A program made the position numbers and the translations under genes. Shown here in pieces: positions 37,144 through 46,263 of a DNA stretch of 64,000 nt; the first letter of the stretch is position 1; each line of letters begins with the position of its first letter. The DNA comes from Brevibacterium antiquum CNRZ 918 (GTDB lineage Bacteria > Actinomycetota > Actinomycetes > Actinomycetales > Brevibacteriaceae), in assembly GCF_900169145.1 (NCBI RefSeq), contig NZ_FXZD01000002.1, positions 124,001 through 188,000 of the forward strand, read 5' to 3'. The notes beneath the pieces are model-generated. The model was not told the origin of the DNA, searched no databases, and saw only the letters and a program-made list of their open reading frames with translations.

Positions 37144-38967
37144 CTAATTCGCACCGGCACTCGTGTCTCCGTTGTTGCCGCCGCCTGGATTCGCGCCGCC
37201 GGTGCCGGTGTCTGACGATCCGTTGTCCGAACCGGACGAACTCGACTCGCTGTTCGAGTTCGAACCGTTGCCGTCGCCGTTATCGCCGGCGTTGGAACCG
37301 CTGCCCGACCCGGAGCTCGAGTCCGAGCCGTCTGAGCCGCTCGATGAGCTGCTGGAATCGTTGCTCGAACCACTGCCGGAATCCGTTGAGGCGCTGTCGT
37401 TCGAGCCGCTCTTCTCATCACCGCTGTCGGAGCTGGAACCGTTATCGGAACTCGATCCGTTGTCACCACTGGTCTCAGTGGGGCCCGGGGTGTTCGAAGG
37501 CTCCGGCTTCTGCGTTTCTTCTGCCGGACCCGAGGAGATGTAGAGCGTGACGGTGTCGCCCTCTTCGAAGGTGTAGCCGTTGTCGCCTTCGCCCACATCG
37601 GCGACCGTGCCCGCAGCACGGGAGGACTCGATGGTCTGGGTATCGGCCTTCAGCCCCTGCTGTTCGAGGTTCTGAGTCGCCGAGGATTCGGAGAGTCCGA
37701 TGTAGTCACTCGGATCGATCTCGACGGTCTTCGCTGCCTGCGAGGTCGTGGGTGCGCTGGTGCTCGGGTCCGGCTCTGGTTGAGCCTCGCCCCCGCCGAG
37801 GAAGAACCAGAGCAGAGAACCGACGGCGATGAGTGCGATGATCGCGAGGATCCAGATGAGGGCCCGGCCCTTCTTCGACTGCTTCTCGGCGAGCTCTCTA
37901 TCCTCTGCGTTCTCCGCATCGAGTTCGCTGCCATTCGCTGCCGCGGCACCAGCGGCACCTGCCGCCCCGGCACCGGCGACACCTGCGGCAGCGGCACCCG
38001 GGTAGACACGAGTCTCAGCATTGGACGCCGTGACCGGCATCGCCTTGGTCGTCGGCACGGGGTCGGGGTTGTTGAAGACCTGGGTCAATGCCTCGGAGGC
38101 GGCGCTGCCCAGTCGCATCTGCGGCAGAATCTCCTCGGCACCGGCCACATCGCCCGCGGCCAGCGCATCGGCTGCCCGGGACACGGCCATGGCGTCAGAA
38201 GGTCTGCGCTCGGGCTTCTTCTCGAGCAGGCAGTCGACGAAGCGGCGCAGCGGTTCGGACACTGTCTCCGGCAGCGGCGGATGTTGCTGATTGACCTGGG
38301 CGATGGCGATCGCGACCTGCGAGTCACCGGTGAACGGACGCTGCCCGGCCAATGCCTCATAGGCGATGACGCCCAGGGCGTAGAGGTCGGATCCGGAGCC
38401 CGAACCCTTGCCCGTAGCCTGTTCGGGGGCCAGGTACTGGGCGGTGCCCATGACCTGACCGGTCTTCGTCAGCGGAGCCTGGTCCGTGACCCGGGCGATG
38501 CCGAAGTCAGTGATCTTGACCCGGAAATCAGGGGTCACGAGAATGTTGCCGGGTTTGATGTCACGGTGGATGACGCCGACCTTGTGGGCCGCGCCCAAGG
38601 CCTGTGCTGACTGGGAGACGATGCTCAGAGTGTCCGTCTCCGACAGCGGCGCACTGCGTTCGATGATCGCCGACAGTGCCTCACCCGGCACATACTCCAT
38701 GACCAGGTACGGGGAACCGTCTTCGTCACCGTAGTCGAAGACACCGGCGATCCCGGGGTCGGAGGCGCGTCCCATGTTCTGCGCCTCGGCGCGGAACCGG
38801 GCGAGGAAGGTGGAGTCGGAGAGGTATTCGTCCTTGAGGATCTTGGCCGCAATCTCACGGCCGAGCACGGAGTCGACGCCCTTCCAGACTTCACCCATGC
38901 CGCCAACGGCGATGCGAGAGGTGAGCTTGTATCGGTTTCCCAACAGGGTGCCTTCGACGGGTCTCAT
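37144..38967 (-). CDS. pknA: Serine/threonine protein kinase PknA-like, with one PASTA domain
   Basis: A 607-residue membrane kinase. The kinase domain occupies residues 12-270 with AVGGMGEVWKGVD, HRDIKPGNIL and ITDFGIARV. A membrane helix at about 372-395 (LIWILAIIALIAVGSLLWFF) is followed by one PASTA-like repeat (about 420-490) and a 110-residue extracellular tail made mainly of Ser, Gly, Asp and Asn. Mycobacterial PknA has no PASTA domain, so this version differs. The start overlaps pbpA by four bases (ATGA). Confidence 0.93.
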   Translation of the reverse strand: MRPVEGTLLGNRYKLTSRIAVGGMGEVWKGVDSVLGREIAAKILKDEYLSDSTFLARFRAEAQNMGRASDPGIAGVFDYGDEDGSPYLVMEYVPGEALSAIIERSAPLSETDTLSIVSQSAQALGAAHKVGVIHRDIKPGNILVTPDFRVKITDFGIARVTDQAPLTKTGQVMGTAQYLAPEQATGKGSGSGSDLYALGVIAYEALAGQRPFTGDSQVAIAIAQVNQQHPPLPETVSEPLRRFVDCLLEKKPERRPSDAMAVSRAADALAAGDVAGAEEILPQMRLGSAASEALTQVFNNPDPVPTTKAMPVTASNAETRVYPGAAAAGVAGAGAAGAAGAAAANGSELDAENAEDRELAEKQSKKGRALIWILAIIALIAVGSLLWFFLGGGEAQPEPDPSTSAPTTSQAAKTVEIDPSDYIGLSESSATQNLEQQGLKADTQTIESSRAAGTVADVGEGDNGYTFEEGDTVTLYISSGPAEETQKPEPSNTPGPTETSGDNGSSSDNGSSSDSGDEKSGSNDSASTDSGSGSSNDSSSSSSGSDGSDSSSGSGSGSNAGDNGDGNGSNSNSESSSSGSDNGSSDTGTGGANPGGGNNGDTSAGAN

Positions 38968-40433
38968 CTTTCGACCACCGCTTCCATCATGTTCTTGGCG
39001 ATCGGTCCTGCGACCGTCGCTCCATAAGCTTCGTTGCCCGCGTTTCCGCCGTTCTCCACGACGACCGCCACTGCGATCTTCGGGTCATCGGCCGGGGCGA
39101 ATGAGATGAACCAGGCGTGGGGAGCCGCACCGGCGGCGTGCTGTGCGGTACCGGTCTTTGCGGCGACCTTCGTGCCGTCGATCTTGGCCACCGAGGCGGT
39201 TCCGTCTTCGACCACGCCTTCCATCATCGTGGTCAGCTCATCGGCGGTCTTCCCCGAGACTGGCCGGGCCTTCTCCGCAGGGCGCATTTTCTTGATGGGC
39301 TCAAGAGTGTTCGCGTTCAGGACCCGGTCGACGAGCTGCGGCTTCATCATCTTGCCGCCGTTGGCGATTCCCGCCGTCATCATCGCCATCTGCATCGGCG
39401 TGGACTTGACCTCGTACTGACCGATGGAGGAGTACGCAAGCTGCGGGGGATCGAGATCCGTGGGGAAAGTCGACGGGGTGACTTTGAGGGGAATCTCCAT
39501 CTCCTGGCCGAACCCGAACTTCTTGGCCTGCTCGTTGATCTTGTCCTCGCCGAGGTCCATCCCGAGCGAGGCGAAGGAGGTGTTGCAGGATTCTGCGAGG
39601 GATTGGGCCAGGCTGGGATTGCCGCCGTTGCGGCAGGCTCCCGGGTGGGAGTTGCTGATCGTCTTGTCCGTCTGCGGCAGGTCGAGCTCCGCGGGACCGT
39701 TGAGGGTCGAATCCGGCTTGTAGCCGCCTGATTCCAGCGCGGCCGCGGCCACGAGGACCTTGAATGTCGAGCCGGGTGGATACAGGTTGCCGCCGATGGC
39801 GCGGTTATACGCAGGCTTACCCTCAGCGTTGTTGAGTGTCTCAAAGGCGGACCGCGCCTGATCCGAGTCATGGCTGGCGATGGGGTTGGGATCCCAGCCC
39901 GGCGTCGAAGCCATGGCCAGGATCTTTCCGGTCTTGGGGTCGATCGCGACGGCTGCACCGTTCTGGTTGCCCAGTCCATCCCACGCGGCCTGCTGGACCT
40001 TCGGGTCGATTGTGAGCTCAACGGCTGCTCCGCGCGGCTGCTCACCGGTGAAGAGGCTGCCGACCTTGTCGTAGAACAGCGCATCGGAGTCCCCGGAGAG
40101 GTAGTCCCCGGTCGCACGCTCCATGCCAGAAGCCCCCGAGACGATGGAGTAGTATCCGGTCATCGAGGCGTATGCACGGGGGTTGAGGCCCTCGGAGCCG
40201 TACTTGCGCTGGTACTTGTATTTGTCGTCGACGGGTTCGGAGTAGGCGATCTTCTTGCCGTCGACGAGGATCGGGCCCCGGTCGCGAGACAGCTGGTCGA
40301 GAATCCTCCGGTTGTTGAGCGGATTGTTGTTCAACGAGTCGGCGGTGACGAACTGAACCCAGCTGGTGGAGCTGAACAGGAGCGCGAACATGACGAACCC
40401 GACAATGCTGATGTGTGTCAGTGGTTTCTTCAT
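38964..40433 (-). CDS. pbpA: Penicillin-binding protein PbpA (class B transpeptidase)
   Basis: A 489-residue class B PBP that cross-links peptidoglycan. An N-terminal membrane anchor (about 8-25) is followed by the dimerisation domain and the transpeptidase domain, with SxxK at 222-225 (PGSTFK), SxN at 282-284 (SCN) and KTG at 426-428 (AKTGTAQ). It partners the RodA/FtsW-type glycosyltransferase just upstream, whose gene overlaps by four bases. This pair sits in the kinase/phosphatase operon, as in mycobacteria. Confidence 0.95.
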   Translation of the reverse strand: MKKPLTHISIVGFVMFALLFSSTSWVQFVTADSLNNNPLNNRRILDQLSRDRGPILVDGKKIAYSEPVDDKYKYQRKYGSEGLNPRAYASMTGYYSIVSGASGMERATGDYLSGDSDALFYDKVGSLFTGEQPRGAAVELTIDPKVQQAAWDGLGNQNGAAVAIDPKTGKILAMASTPGWDPNPIASHDSDQARSAFETLNNAEGKPAYNRAIGGNLYPPGSTFKVLVAAAALESGGYKPDSTLNGPAELDLPQTDKTISNSHPGACRNGGNPSLAQSLAESCNTSFASLGMDLGEDKINEQAKKFGFGQEMEIPLKVTPSTFPTDLDPPQLAYSSIGQYEVKSTPMQMAMMTAGIANGGKMMKPQLVDRVLNANTLEPIKKMRPAEKARPVSGKTADELTTMMEGVVEDGTASVAKIDGTKVAAKTGTAQHAAGAAPHAWFISFAPADDPKIAVAVVVENGGNAGNEAYGATVAGPIAKNMMEAVVER

Positions 40434-42016
40434 CGTTCACCTCCGGTCGTGCCCAGATTGGTCGTCGGGTCCTCATCGGACCCAGTTGTCTCAAGATCGG
40501 CAGCGCCGAGGTTGGTCGTCGGCGCGTCGTCGCTGGTGGCACGGTCGGTCGCGAGATTGCCGGCCGCGTGCTCGTGTGGCCCCTCGACACGTTTCGTGTC
40601 ATTGCGATTCCCGGCTGCCCGCGCCGAGGCGGTGGACCGCTCGGAATCCTCCGTGATCCTGAGGACACCGGTGTGGAATTCCTCCACTGGGCGCCGAGCA
40701 TTGTCGGAGATGCGCAGAAGCAGGCCGATGATCATCCAGTTGGCGACCAGAGACGAGCCGCCTTGGGCGAGGAACGGAGTGGTCAGACCCGTGAGCGGGA
40801 TGAGGCGGGTGACGCCGCCGACGACGACGAATACCTGCAGGGCGATCGTGAAGCTCAGGCCGGTGGCCAGCAGTGTGCCGAAGCCGTCGCGCAGCTGCTG
40901 GGCGGTCTTGATGCCGCGCTGGAAGATGAATAGGTAGCAGAGCAGGATGACGAAGAGCCCGGCCATGCCCAGCTCTTCGCCGAGGCTGGCGTAGATGAAG
41001 TCGGACTCCGCATAGGGGACCATATTGGGTCGGCCCTCACCGAGACCGGTTCCGGTCAGGCCGCCGTTGGACATGCCGAACAGGCCTTGGACCAGCTGGT
41101 ACGACCCACCGGGGGTCTTGTTGTATTCCTCAGAGGTGAGCGCGTTGAGCCAGCCGTCCACGCGTTGTCCGACGTGGTCGAAGAGGAAGTTCGCGGCAAC
41201 CGCGCCGACGGCGAAGAAGCCGAGGCCGATGATGATCCAGGAGACCTTGCTGGTCGCGACATAGAGCATGGCGACGAACAGCCCGAAGAACAGCAGCGAG
41301 GTGCCCAGGTCCTTCTCGAAGACGAGGACGCCGACGCTGGCCACCCAGGCGATGACGATGGGACCGAAGTCGCGCAGACGTGGGAACCGGATACCGAGGA
41401 TCTTCGGTCCGGCCAGAACCAGCTGGTCACGGTAGGACACGAGGTAGCCGGCGAAGAAAATGGCCAGCAGGATCTTCGCGATCTCACCGGGCTGGAAGGA
41501 CATTGAGCCGACACCGATCCAGATGCGGGCACCGTTGATCGTCTTGCCCAGGCCCGGAATCAGCGGAAGCATGAGGAAGATCAGCGCAGCGAACCCGGAG
41601 ACGAAGGTGTACCGGCGCAGCCACCGGTGGTCGCCCAGGAAGATGAGGATGCCGACTGCCAGGGCCACACCCAGCGTCATCCAGATCAACTGCGTCATTC
41701 CGCTGTTGAGGTACTCCGATCGACCGAGGTCGACCCGGTAGATCATCGCCAGGCCCAGGCCATTGAGCAGGACCGCGATGGGGACGAGGACGGGGTCGGC
41801 GTACTTGGCCTTCCACCACACGACGATGTGGATGATGAGACCCAGTGCGGCCAACCACGCCGCGTACTGGTAGACATTGGCGGGGATCGTGTCCTCGGTG
41901 CCGAGGCCCACAAGGGCATAGGCGCTCGTGGACACAGCGATGGCGAGGACGAGGAGGCCGAGTTCAGCCAAGCGATAAGGCCGTGGCCGAGCGACTTGGT
42001 TGGGATTCTCGGACAT
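40430..42016 (-). CDS. rodA: FtsW/RodA/SpoVE family peptidoglycan glycosyltransferase
   Basis: A 528-residue SEDS protein with about ten helices that polymerises lipid II. Signature segments include GSMSFQPGEIAKILLAIFFA, FEKDLGTSLLFFGLF and AYSDFI-like YAESDFIYASLGEELG, then LTTPFLAQGGSSLVANW. Its pairing with pbpA points to RodA, the elongation enzyme, more than FtsW. A 95-residue cytoplasmic tail with two TTNLG copies follows the last helix. It overlaps the phosphatase gene by one base. Confidence 0.93.
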   Translation of the reverse strand: MSENPNQVARPRPYRLAELGLLVLAIAVSTSAYALVGLGTEDTIPANVYQYAAWLAALGLIIHIVVWWKAKYADPVLVPIAVLLNGLGLAMIYRVDLGRSEYLNSGMTQLIWMTLGVALAVGILIFLGDHRWLRRYTFVSGFAALIFLMLPLIPGLGKTINGARIWIGVGSMSFQPGEIAKILLAIFFAGYLVSYRDQLVLAGPKILGIRFPRLRDFGPIVIAWVASVGVLVFEKDLGTSLLFFGLFVAMLYVATSKVSWIIIGLGFFAVGAVAANFLFDHVGQRVDGWLNALTSEEYNKTPGGSYQLVQGLFGMSNGGLTGTGLGEGRPNMVPYAESDFIYASLGEELGMAGLFVILLCYLFIFQRGIKTAQQLRDGFGTLLATGLSFTIALQVFVVVGGVTRLIPLTGLTTPFLAQGGSSLVANWMIIGLLLRISDNARRPVEEFHTGVLRITEDSERSTASARAAGNRNDTKRVEGPHEHAAGNLATDRATSDDAPTTNLGAADLETTGSDEDPTTNLGTTGGER

Positions 42017-43464
42017 TACTGTGACTCCTCAGTGATGGCATCACTGGGATCGGCCGCTTGGGAACTTGGTGGTGACGGTGCGGGATCGCTGGGGCTCGTG
42101 GAGTCCTCGACGTTGCCCGAGACAGTGCCCGATCGGTCGGCTTCCTGACGCAGGTTCTTGATGATGCGATCGGCCTCGTCGCGGGAGTCGGCCTGGATGG
42201 AGCTGCGCAGACGGTCCTGCGAAAAGCTGTTGAGCGTGCCGACTTCGATGTCGGTGGTGTCCTCGAGCTGGCTGAGTTCGATGGGTCCCAGAGTCGTGTC
42301 GAGGCCCCGATAGAGGGTGACCTTCCCGTCGAGGTTCGTCAGGTAGTAGTGGTTGTTCATGTAGTTATAGGCGAAGAATCCGCCTACGGCGATAGCGACG
42401 ATGACGATGGCGGCGATGATCCAGCCCAGGTAGGACCGCTTTTCCACCTCGTCGTCGTCAGCGTCGAGGTCATCCTCCTCGGTGGGTTCGTCCCTGTCGG
42501 ACGTCTCTGTCGTGGTGCGCTGGGCGGTCGGAACCACCTCGGCGGTGGGCTCCTGCCGATCGGAGTCGGACACTGACTGCATGGGCACAGTGTCAGTGTC
42601 ACCGTTGCCGTAGTGGGGCTGTGTCTGGGTCGTGGCCTCATCGGCGTCGGTGTTCTTGCCGATCGTGGCGTACTTCGGGTTGAGATGGACGGAACCGACG
42701 GAGCGCCCCTGCACGGTGTCGACGGTGCCCTCGAGCACGTCGCCGATGACGACGGTGACGTTATCGGCGCCGCCTCCAGCCAGGGCCAGGTCGACGAGCT
42801 GAGCGCAGCATTCTTCCGGATCGGAGACCTCGGCGAGGATTCGGGCGATGTCGTCGACATCTGCGAAGCCGGTCAGCCCGTCCGAGCAGAGCATCCAACG
42901 ATCGCCGACGTGGGCTTCGCGCAGGGTGAGGTCGAGATCAGGGGAGGCCCCGACGTCGCCGAGGACCTTCATGACGACCGAACGCTGTGGGTGGGTCTCC
43001 GCCTCGTCAGGGGTGATGCGGCCTTCGTCGACGAGCATCTGGACGAAGGTGTGGTCGTGGGTGACGGTCTGCAGTTCGCCGTCGCGGAGCACGTAGCCGC
43101 GGGAGTCGCCTATATGAGCCAAGGCGAAACGATTGCCGGGAGCCCGCAGAAGAGCGGTGACCGTCGTGCCCATGCCGGCGAGCTCGGGCTGTTCGGCGAC
43201 ACCGCGGCAGATGCGGTCATTGGCCTCCAAGATCGAGGTGCGCAGGATCTCCAGAGCGTCCTCGCCGCTGGGTTCACGATCGAGGTCGGCCAGGCGGGCG
43301 ACAGTGATCGCCGAGGCGACGTCACCGCCTGCGTGACCGCCCATTCCGTCAGCGATGAGCAGGAAATTGGGACCTGCATAGCCGGAATCCTGGTTGTTCT
43401 TGCGCACCAGTCCGGTGTGAGACCGGGCAGCTGAACGGAGGGTGATCGTACCGTCGCTCGTCAC
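42016..43464 (-). CDS. pstP: PP2C-type serine/threonine phosphatase PstP
   Basis: A 482-residue membrane phosphatase that reverses PknA/PknB phosphorylation. The PP2C domain is at residues 5-240 with metal-binding RKNNQDSGYAG, LIADGMGGHAGG, HIGDSRGYVL, MLCSDGLTGF and GGGADNVTVV. A Thr/Asp/Glu-rich linker leads to one membrane helix near 355-372 and an extracellular part of about 110 residues. Start and stop overlap fhaB and rodA by four and one bases, so the operon is translationally coupled. Confidence 0.95.
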   Translation of the reverse strand: MTSDGTITLRSAARSHTGLVRKNNQDSGYAGPNFLLIADGMGGHAGGDVASAITVARLADLDREPSGEDALEILRTSILEANDRICRGVAEQPELAGMGTTVTALLRAPGNRFALAHIGDSRGYVLRDGELQTVTHDHTFVQMLVDEGRITPDEAETHPQRSVVMKVLGDVGASPDLDLTLREAHVGDRWMLCSDGLTGFADVDDIARILAEVSDPEECCAQLVDLALAGGGADNVTVVIGDVLEGTVDTVQGRSVGSVHLNPKYATIGKNTDADEATTQTQPHYGNGDTDTVPMQSVSDSDRQEPTAEVVPTAQRTTTETSDRDEPTEEDDLDADDDEVEKRSYLGWIIAAIVIVAIAVGGFFAYNYMNNHYYLTNLDGKVTLYRGLDTTLGPIELSQLEDTTDIEVGTLNSFSQDRLRSSIQADSRDEADRIIKNLRQEADRSGTVSGNVEDSTSPSDPAPSPPSSQAADPSDAITEESQ

Positions 43465-43979
43465 GATTGGGTCTCCAACGTGGTATGGCCGATGGCGATC
43501 TGGGTGCCGATCCGCAGACTGATGGGCGAATGCATGCGCGAGCCGTCGACGAACGTCCCGTTCGTCGAGCCCAGGTCCTCGAGGACCCAGGAGCCGTTGG
43601 CGGCCACGATTCGCGCATGGTGACTGGACGCGAAATCGTCACTGATGACGATCGTGTTGTCCGGCGCGCGCCCGAAGGTCACGGGTGCCCCGGAGAGCGT
43701 GATCGAGGTCCCGGACAAGGGGCCACCGGTGACGCGGATGGATCCCGGATGAGCCTGTGACCTCGCAGGAGCGGGCGTCGGAGCGGGTGCCGGGGCAGGT
43801 CTGCTGGGTGCAGGAGCTGGAGTCGCGTTGCGGGAGGCTCTGCCACCTCGGCGAGATTTCCGGGGGCCCCGCTTGGCTCCGAAGATGTCGCGCTTGAGGA
43901 CTCCGGCCACACCTAAGACGAAGAGCCAGAGGATGATGAAGAAGGCAAACCGAAAGATGGTGACGGTGAATTCGCTCAC
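43461..43979 (-). CDS. fhaB: FHA domain protein FhaB (FipA-like)
   Basis: A 172-residue protein with an N-terminal membrane helix (about 5-28, RFAFFIILWLFVLGVAGVL), an Arg/Pro/Ala-rich linker and a C-terminal FHA domain at about 95-165. The phospho-threonine-binding residues are in FGRAPDNTIVISDDFASSHH and LGSTNGTFVDG. It reads phosphorylated partners of PknA/PknB, in mycobacteria at the divisome. It overlaps fhaA and pstP by four bases each. Confidence 0.93.
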   Translation of the reverse strand: MSEFTVTIFRFAFFIILWLFVLGVAGVLKRDIFGAKRGPRKSRRGGRASRNATPAPAPSRPAPAPAPTPAPARSQAHPGSIRVTGGPLSGTSITLSGAPVTFGRAPDNTIVISDDFASSHHARIVAANGSWVLEDLGSTNGTFVDGSRMHSPISLRIGTQIAIGHTTLETQS

Positions 43980-44851
43980 TGGGCGTCCCGTTCGATCTCG
44001 TGGTAGCGCACCTCTGCGTCTCCAGCCATGAGGACATCACCATCGGAGAGGTTCGCCGAGGTGAGCTTGCGTCCGCGCAGAAGTGTTCCGTTGGTCGACC
44101 CGAGGTCGTTGGCGACCGCGTGATCGCGCTCGACGGTGATCTCGAAGTGTCGGCGGGAGACGCCGGGGTCGTCGATGACGTAGTCGGAGCTGGAAGAGGA
44201 GCGGCCGAATACGTTCGTACCCTGGTGCAGCTCGTAGTCCTGACCGTGGATGGTCACGCTGGCGCTGATGGTGCGCGACCGTGCTGGTGCTGCCTGTCGC
44301 ACGGGGGCCGATGCCGGGCGGCTGGTGGCCGCCGGTCGGGCCGGTGCTGGTTCGGGTGTGCGTCTGGGTGGGACCGGACGTGATCCGGAGTTGGCCTGTC
44401 CTTCGCCCACGATGTTGTGGGACCGGGACACGGGGTCATAGCCGCCGCGGTTGGCCGGTTGGGCTGCGTGTGAGCCGTCGGGTCGCTGAGTGCTGGAGAC
44501 GACTCGGTACATTCCGGTGTCGAGGTCTTCTGCCTCGACGAACTCGACGGAGACGGGACCGACGAAGCTGTAGGCCTGCTCGACCGCGTGATCGCCGATG
44601 ACCTGTCGCAGGTCGGAGCGAAGTTCGTTCTCGAGACCAGAGAGACGGTCGAAATCTGTGGGAGACAGTTCGATGCTGTAGTGGTTTGCCGTCAGTGTTC
44701 GTCCGCGTGAGACCACAGCGGCCTTGTTATCGGCTTCGCGTCGCAGCGCGCCGGCCAATTCGACCGGTTCCACCTGTGAGCGGAACGCTTTGGCGAAGGC
44801 GCCGTTGACGACATTCTCCAATCCCTTCTCGAAACGATCGAGAATCCCCAT
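43976..44851 (-). CDS. fhaA: FhaA, DUF3662 and FHA domain protein
   Basis: A 291-residue soluble protein. The N-terminal DUF3662 domain (about 1-120) begins MGILDRFEKGLENVVNGAFA, and the FHA domain is at about 205-285, with FGRSSSSSDYVIDDPGVSRR and DLGSTNGTLLRGRKL. FhaA binds phosphorylated partners in peptidoglycan synthesis (MviN/MurJ in mycobacteria). It is the first gene of the seven-gene minus-strand operon; the promoter must lie in the spacer toward tRNA-Leu. Confidence 0.94.
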   Translation of the reverse strand: MGILDRFEKGLENVVNGAFAKAFRSQVEPVELAGALRREADNKAAVVSRGRTLTANHYSIELSPTDFDRLSGLENELRSDLRQVIGDHAVEQAYSFVGPVSVEFVEAEDLDTGMYRVVSSTQRPDGSHAAQPANRGGYDPVSRSHNIVGEGQANSGSRPVPPRRTPEPAPARPAATSRPASAPVRQAAPARSRTISASVTIHGQDYELHQGTNVFGRSSSSSDYVIDDPGVSRRHFEITVERDHAVANDLGSTNGTLLRGRKLTSANLSDGDVLMAGDAEVRYHEIERDAQ

Positions 44852-45251
44852 GGCACCTCCTCTTCCAGGTGTCGTGCGCGTGACGAACCGTTCGCCACCA
44901 GCCCGGACTTATGCGTCCGAACGCGTCTGTCTCGGTGAATCCGTCTGCGGAAAAGGACACCGAGATGGAGACACCAACACCCAATCCTAACGCGGTGAAG
45001 CTCTCAACTCACGTCACTGGGTATTTCGGGGCCGAGGTCTTTACGGATTCCCGGCAGTCGTCCAGCTTAGAAGTTGTCGCTGAGTAGTCCATGAGCCTCT
45101 CACGAGCGCCGATGTCAACGCAGATGAGTTGTGGGTCATGAAAGACGCACGGTATTCGGGCTCGCGCATGTGAGCGTCGACACGTTTCGGGTGTTTCGGC
45201 TGACCTCGGTTTCATTCTTCCCGGCCGCGATGCTAGAGTTTTCTCTTGTTC
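44852..45251. other. Divergent spacer between fhaA and tRNA-Leu
   Basis: Four hundred bases with no convincing gene. It holds the promoter of the fhaA operon (minus strand) and, near its right end, a possible -10 box TAGAGT at 45234-45239, 12 bases before tRNA-Leu. Nothing else could be defined. Confidence 0.5.
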
Positions 45252-45335
<84 letters not shown>

Positions 45336-45343
45336 CAGTGAAC

Positions 45344-45390
45344 AACAGCCCTTCACCGGGACCCTTCGGGGTCACGGTGGAGGGCTGTTT
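45344..45390 (+). terminator. Terminator after tRNA-Leu
   Basis: Arms AACAGCCCT and AGGGCTGTT plus inner CACCG/CGGTG and a GACCC-TTCG-GGGTC tip form a long stem, followed by TTT. Confidence 0.88.
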
Positions 45391-45427
45391 CGTGTCTGCC
45401 TGCGGTGCTGCTTCGACCGTGAGGGAT

Positions 45428-45479
45428 CGATCGAAGTTTGAGGGCCCTACTTCAGAGCAGGGCTCTGAAACTTCGATCG
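45428..45479. repeat. Inverted repeat with inner hairpin
   Basis: Perfect 12-bp arms CGATCGAAGTTT (45428-45439) and AAACTTCGATCG (45468-45479). The loop contains a second, competing 8-bp hairpin, TTCAGAGC-AGG-GCTCTGAA (45451-45469). It stands directly before the tandem array at 45481. Confidence 0.85.
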
Positions 45480-45480
45480 G

Positions 45481-45560
45481 TCACCTTCTCGCACAGTCAC
45501 CTTCTCGCACAGTCACCTTCTCGCAGGGTCACCTTCTCGCAGGGTCACCTTTTCGCACAG
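45481..45560. repeat. Five tandem 16-bp repeats
   Basis: Five units without gaps: TCACCTTCTCGCACAG twice, TCACCTTCTCGCAGGG twice, TCACCTTTTCGCACAG once. The array begins one base after the inverted repeat at 45428-45479. The 378-base spacer between tRNA-Leu and the YciI gene holds these repeats and no convincing gene; 16 is not a multiple of three, so the array is not a coding repeat. Confidence 0.92.
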
Positions 45561-45713
45561 TCGCCGGTGAGTGCCGATACCGGTGCGGCGCAGACGGAGC
45601 CCATGCCCACCAGAGAATGGTGTTGAGCAGCAATCCTGCCAGGAGGGCGGCAGAGAGATATGTGCGGATCAGGGTCTGTCTGGAATCTGCGACCGCCGAC
45701 GCGGCGCCGACAG

Positions 45714-46106
45714 TCACTGACTGGCTTGGGCATGCACCCAGCGTCCGTCTATATAGGAGACTGCCGCCGCTCTGACCTCGACGACCCCGTAGTTCGTGCC
45801 GGGGAACTTCTCGGCCCAGGCCAGGGCGCCGTTTCCGCTCTCGACGTCGATGACGAAGACTCCGACCAGCGCCTCCTTCGTCGCTGCGAAGGGCCCGTCC
45901 TCGATGACGACCGAGCCACCTCGGCGAGTGACTGTGGTTGTCGCCTGTTGCGGTTCAAACATCTCTGCGGCGATGAAGACTCCTGCGGAATCAAGCGCAT
46001 CGGCATAGTCGGTCATAAGCTTCTGCATCTCCTCCATCACCTCAGGTGAGGGCTGGGGGTCGCCGCCTTGTGGTTCGGGTGCGTGGAAGATCAGTGAGTA
46101 ACGCAT
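45714..46106 (-). CDS. YCII-related (DGPF) domain protein
   Basis: A 130-residue protein with the YCII/DGPF pattern: MRYSLIFHAPEPQ at the start and VIEDGPFAATKEALVGVFVI near 67-86, closing with strands around YGVVEVRAAAV. Members often stand beside sigma factors, but none is seen here, and the role is unknown. It is divergent from the exonuclease/polymerase gene. The promoter lies in the 157-base spacer up to 46263. Confidence 0.88.
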   Translation of the reverse strand: MRYSLIFHAPEPQGGDPQPSPEVMEEMQKLMTDYADALDSAGVFIAAEMFEPQQATTTVTRRGGSVVIEDGPFAATKEALVGVFVIDVESGNGALAWAEKFPGTNYGVVEVRAAAVSYIDGRWVHAQASQ

Positions 46107-46263
46107 TGTTGAGCTCCATTCTTCTCAGAAGCGACCGTGTTCTCAGAAGTGACCGTGTTTTGGTCGCTCATCATTGAGACGACCGAGATCACGTCGATTC
46201 GACATGTTGAGGACGATTATCGTCGGAATACGCCAGCTGCGCGAGAGTCAGTACTGTTGAGTT

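Noticed and set aside
45481..45560. Short repeats that could be taken for a CRISPR array
   Set aside because: The units are contiguous, only 16 bp, and have no spacers; no cas gene is in the window.
45338..45775. Open frame of 145 codons after tRNA-Leu
   Set aside because: It runs through the tRNA terminator, the inverted repeat and the tandem repeats and overlaps the YciI gene; the protein has no recognisable features.
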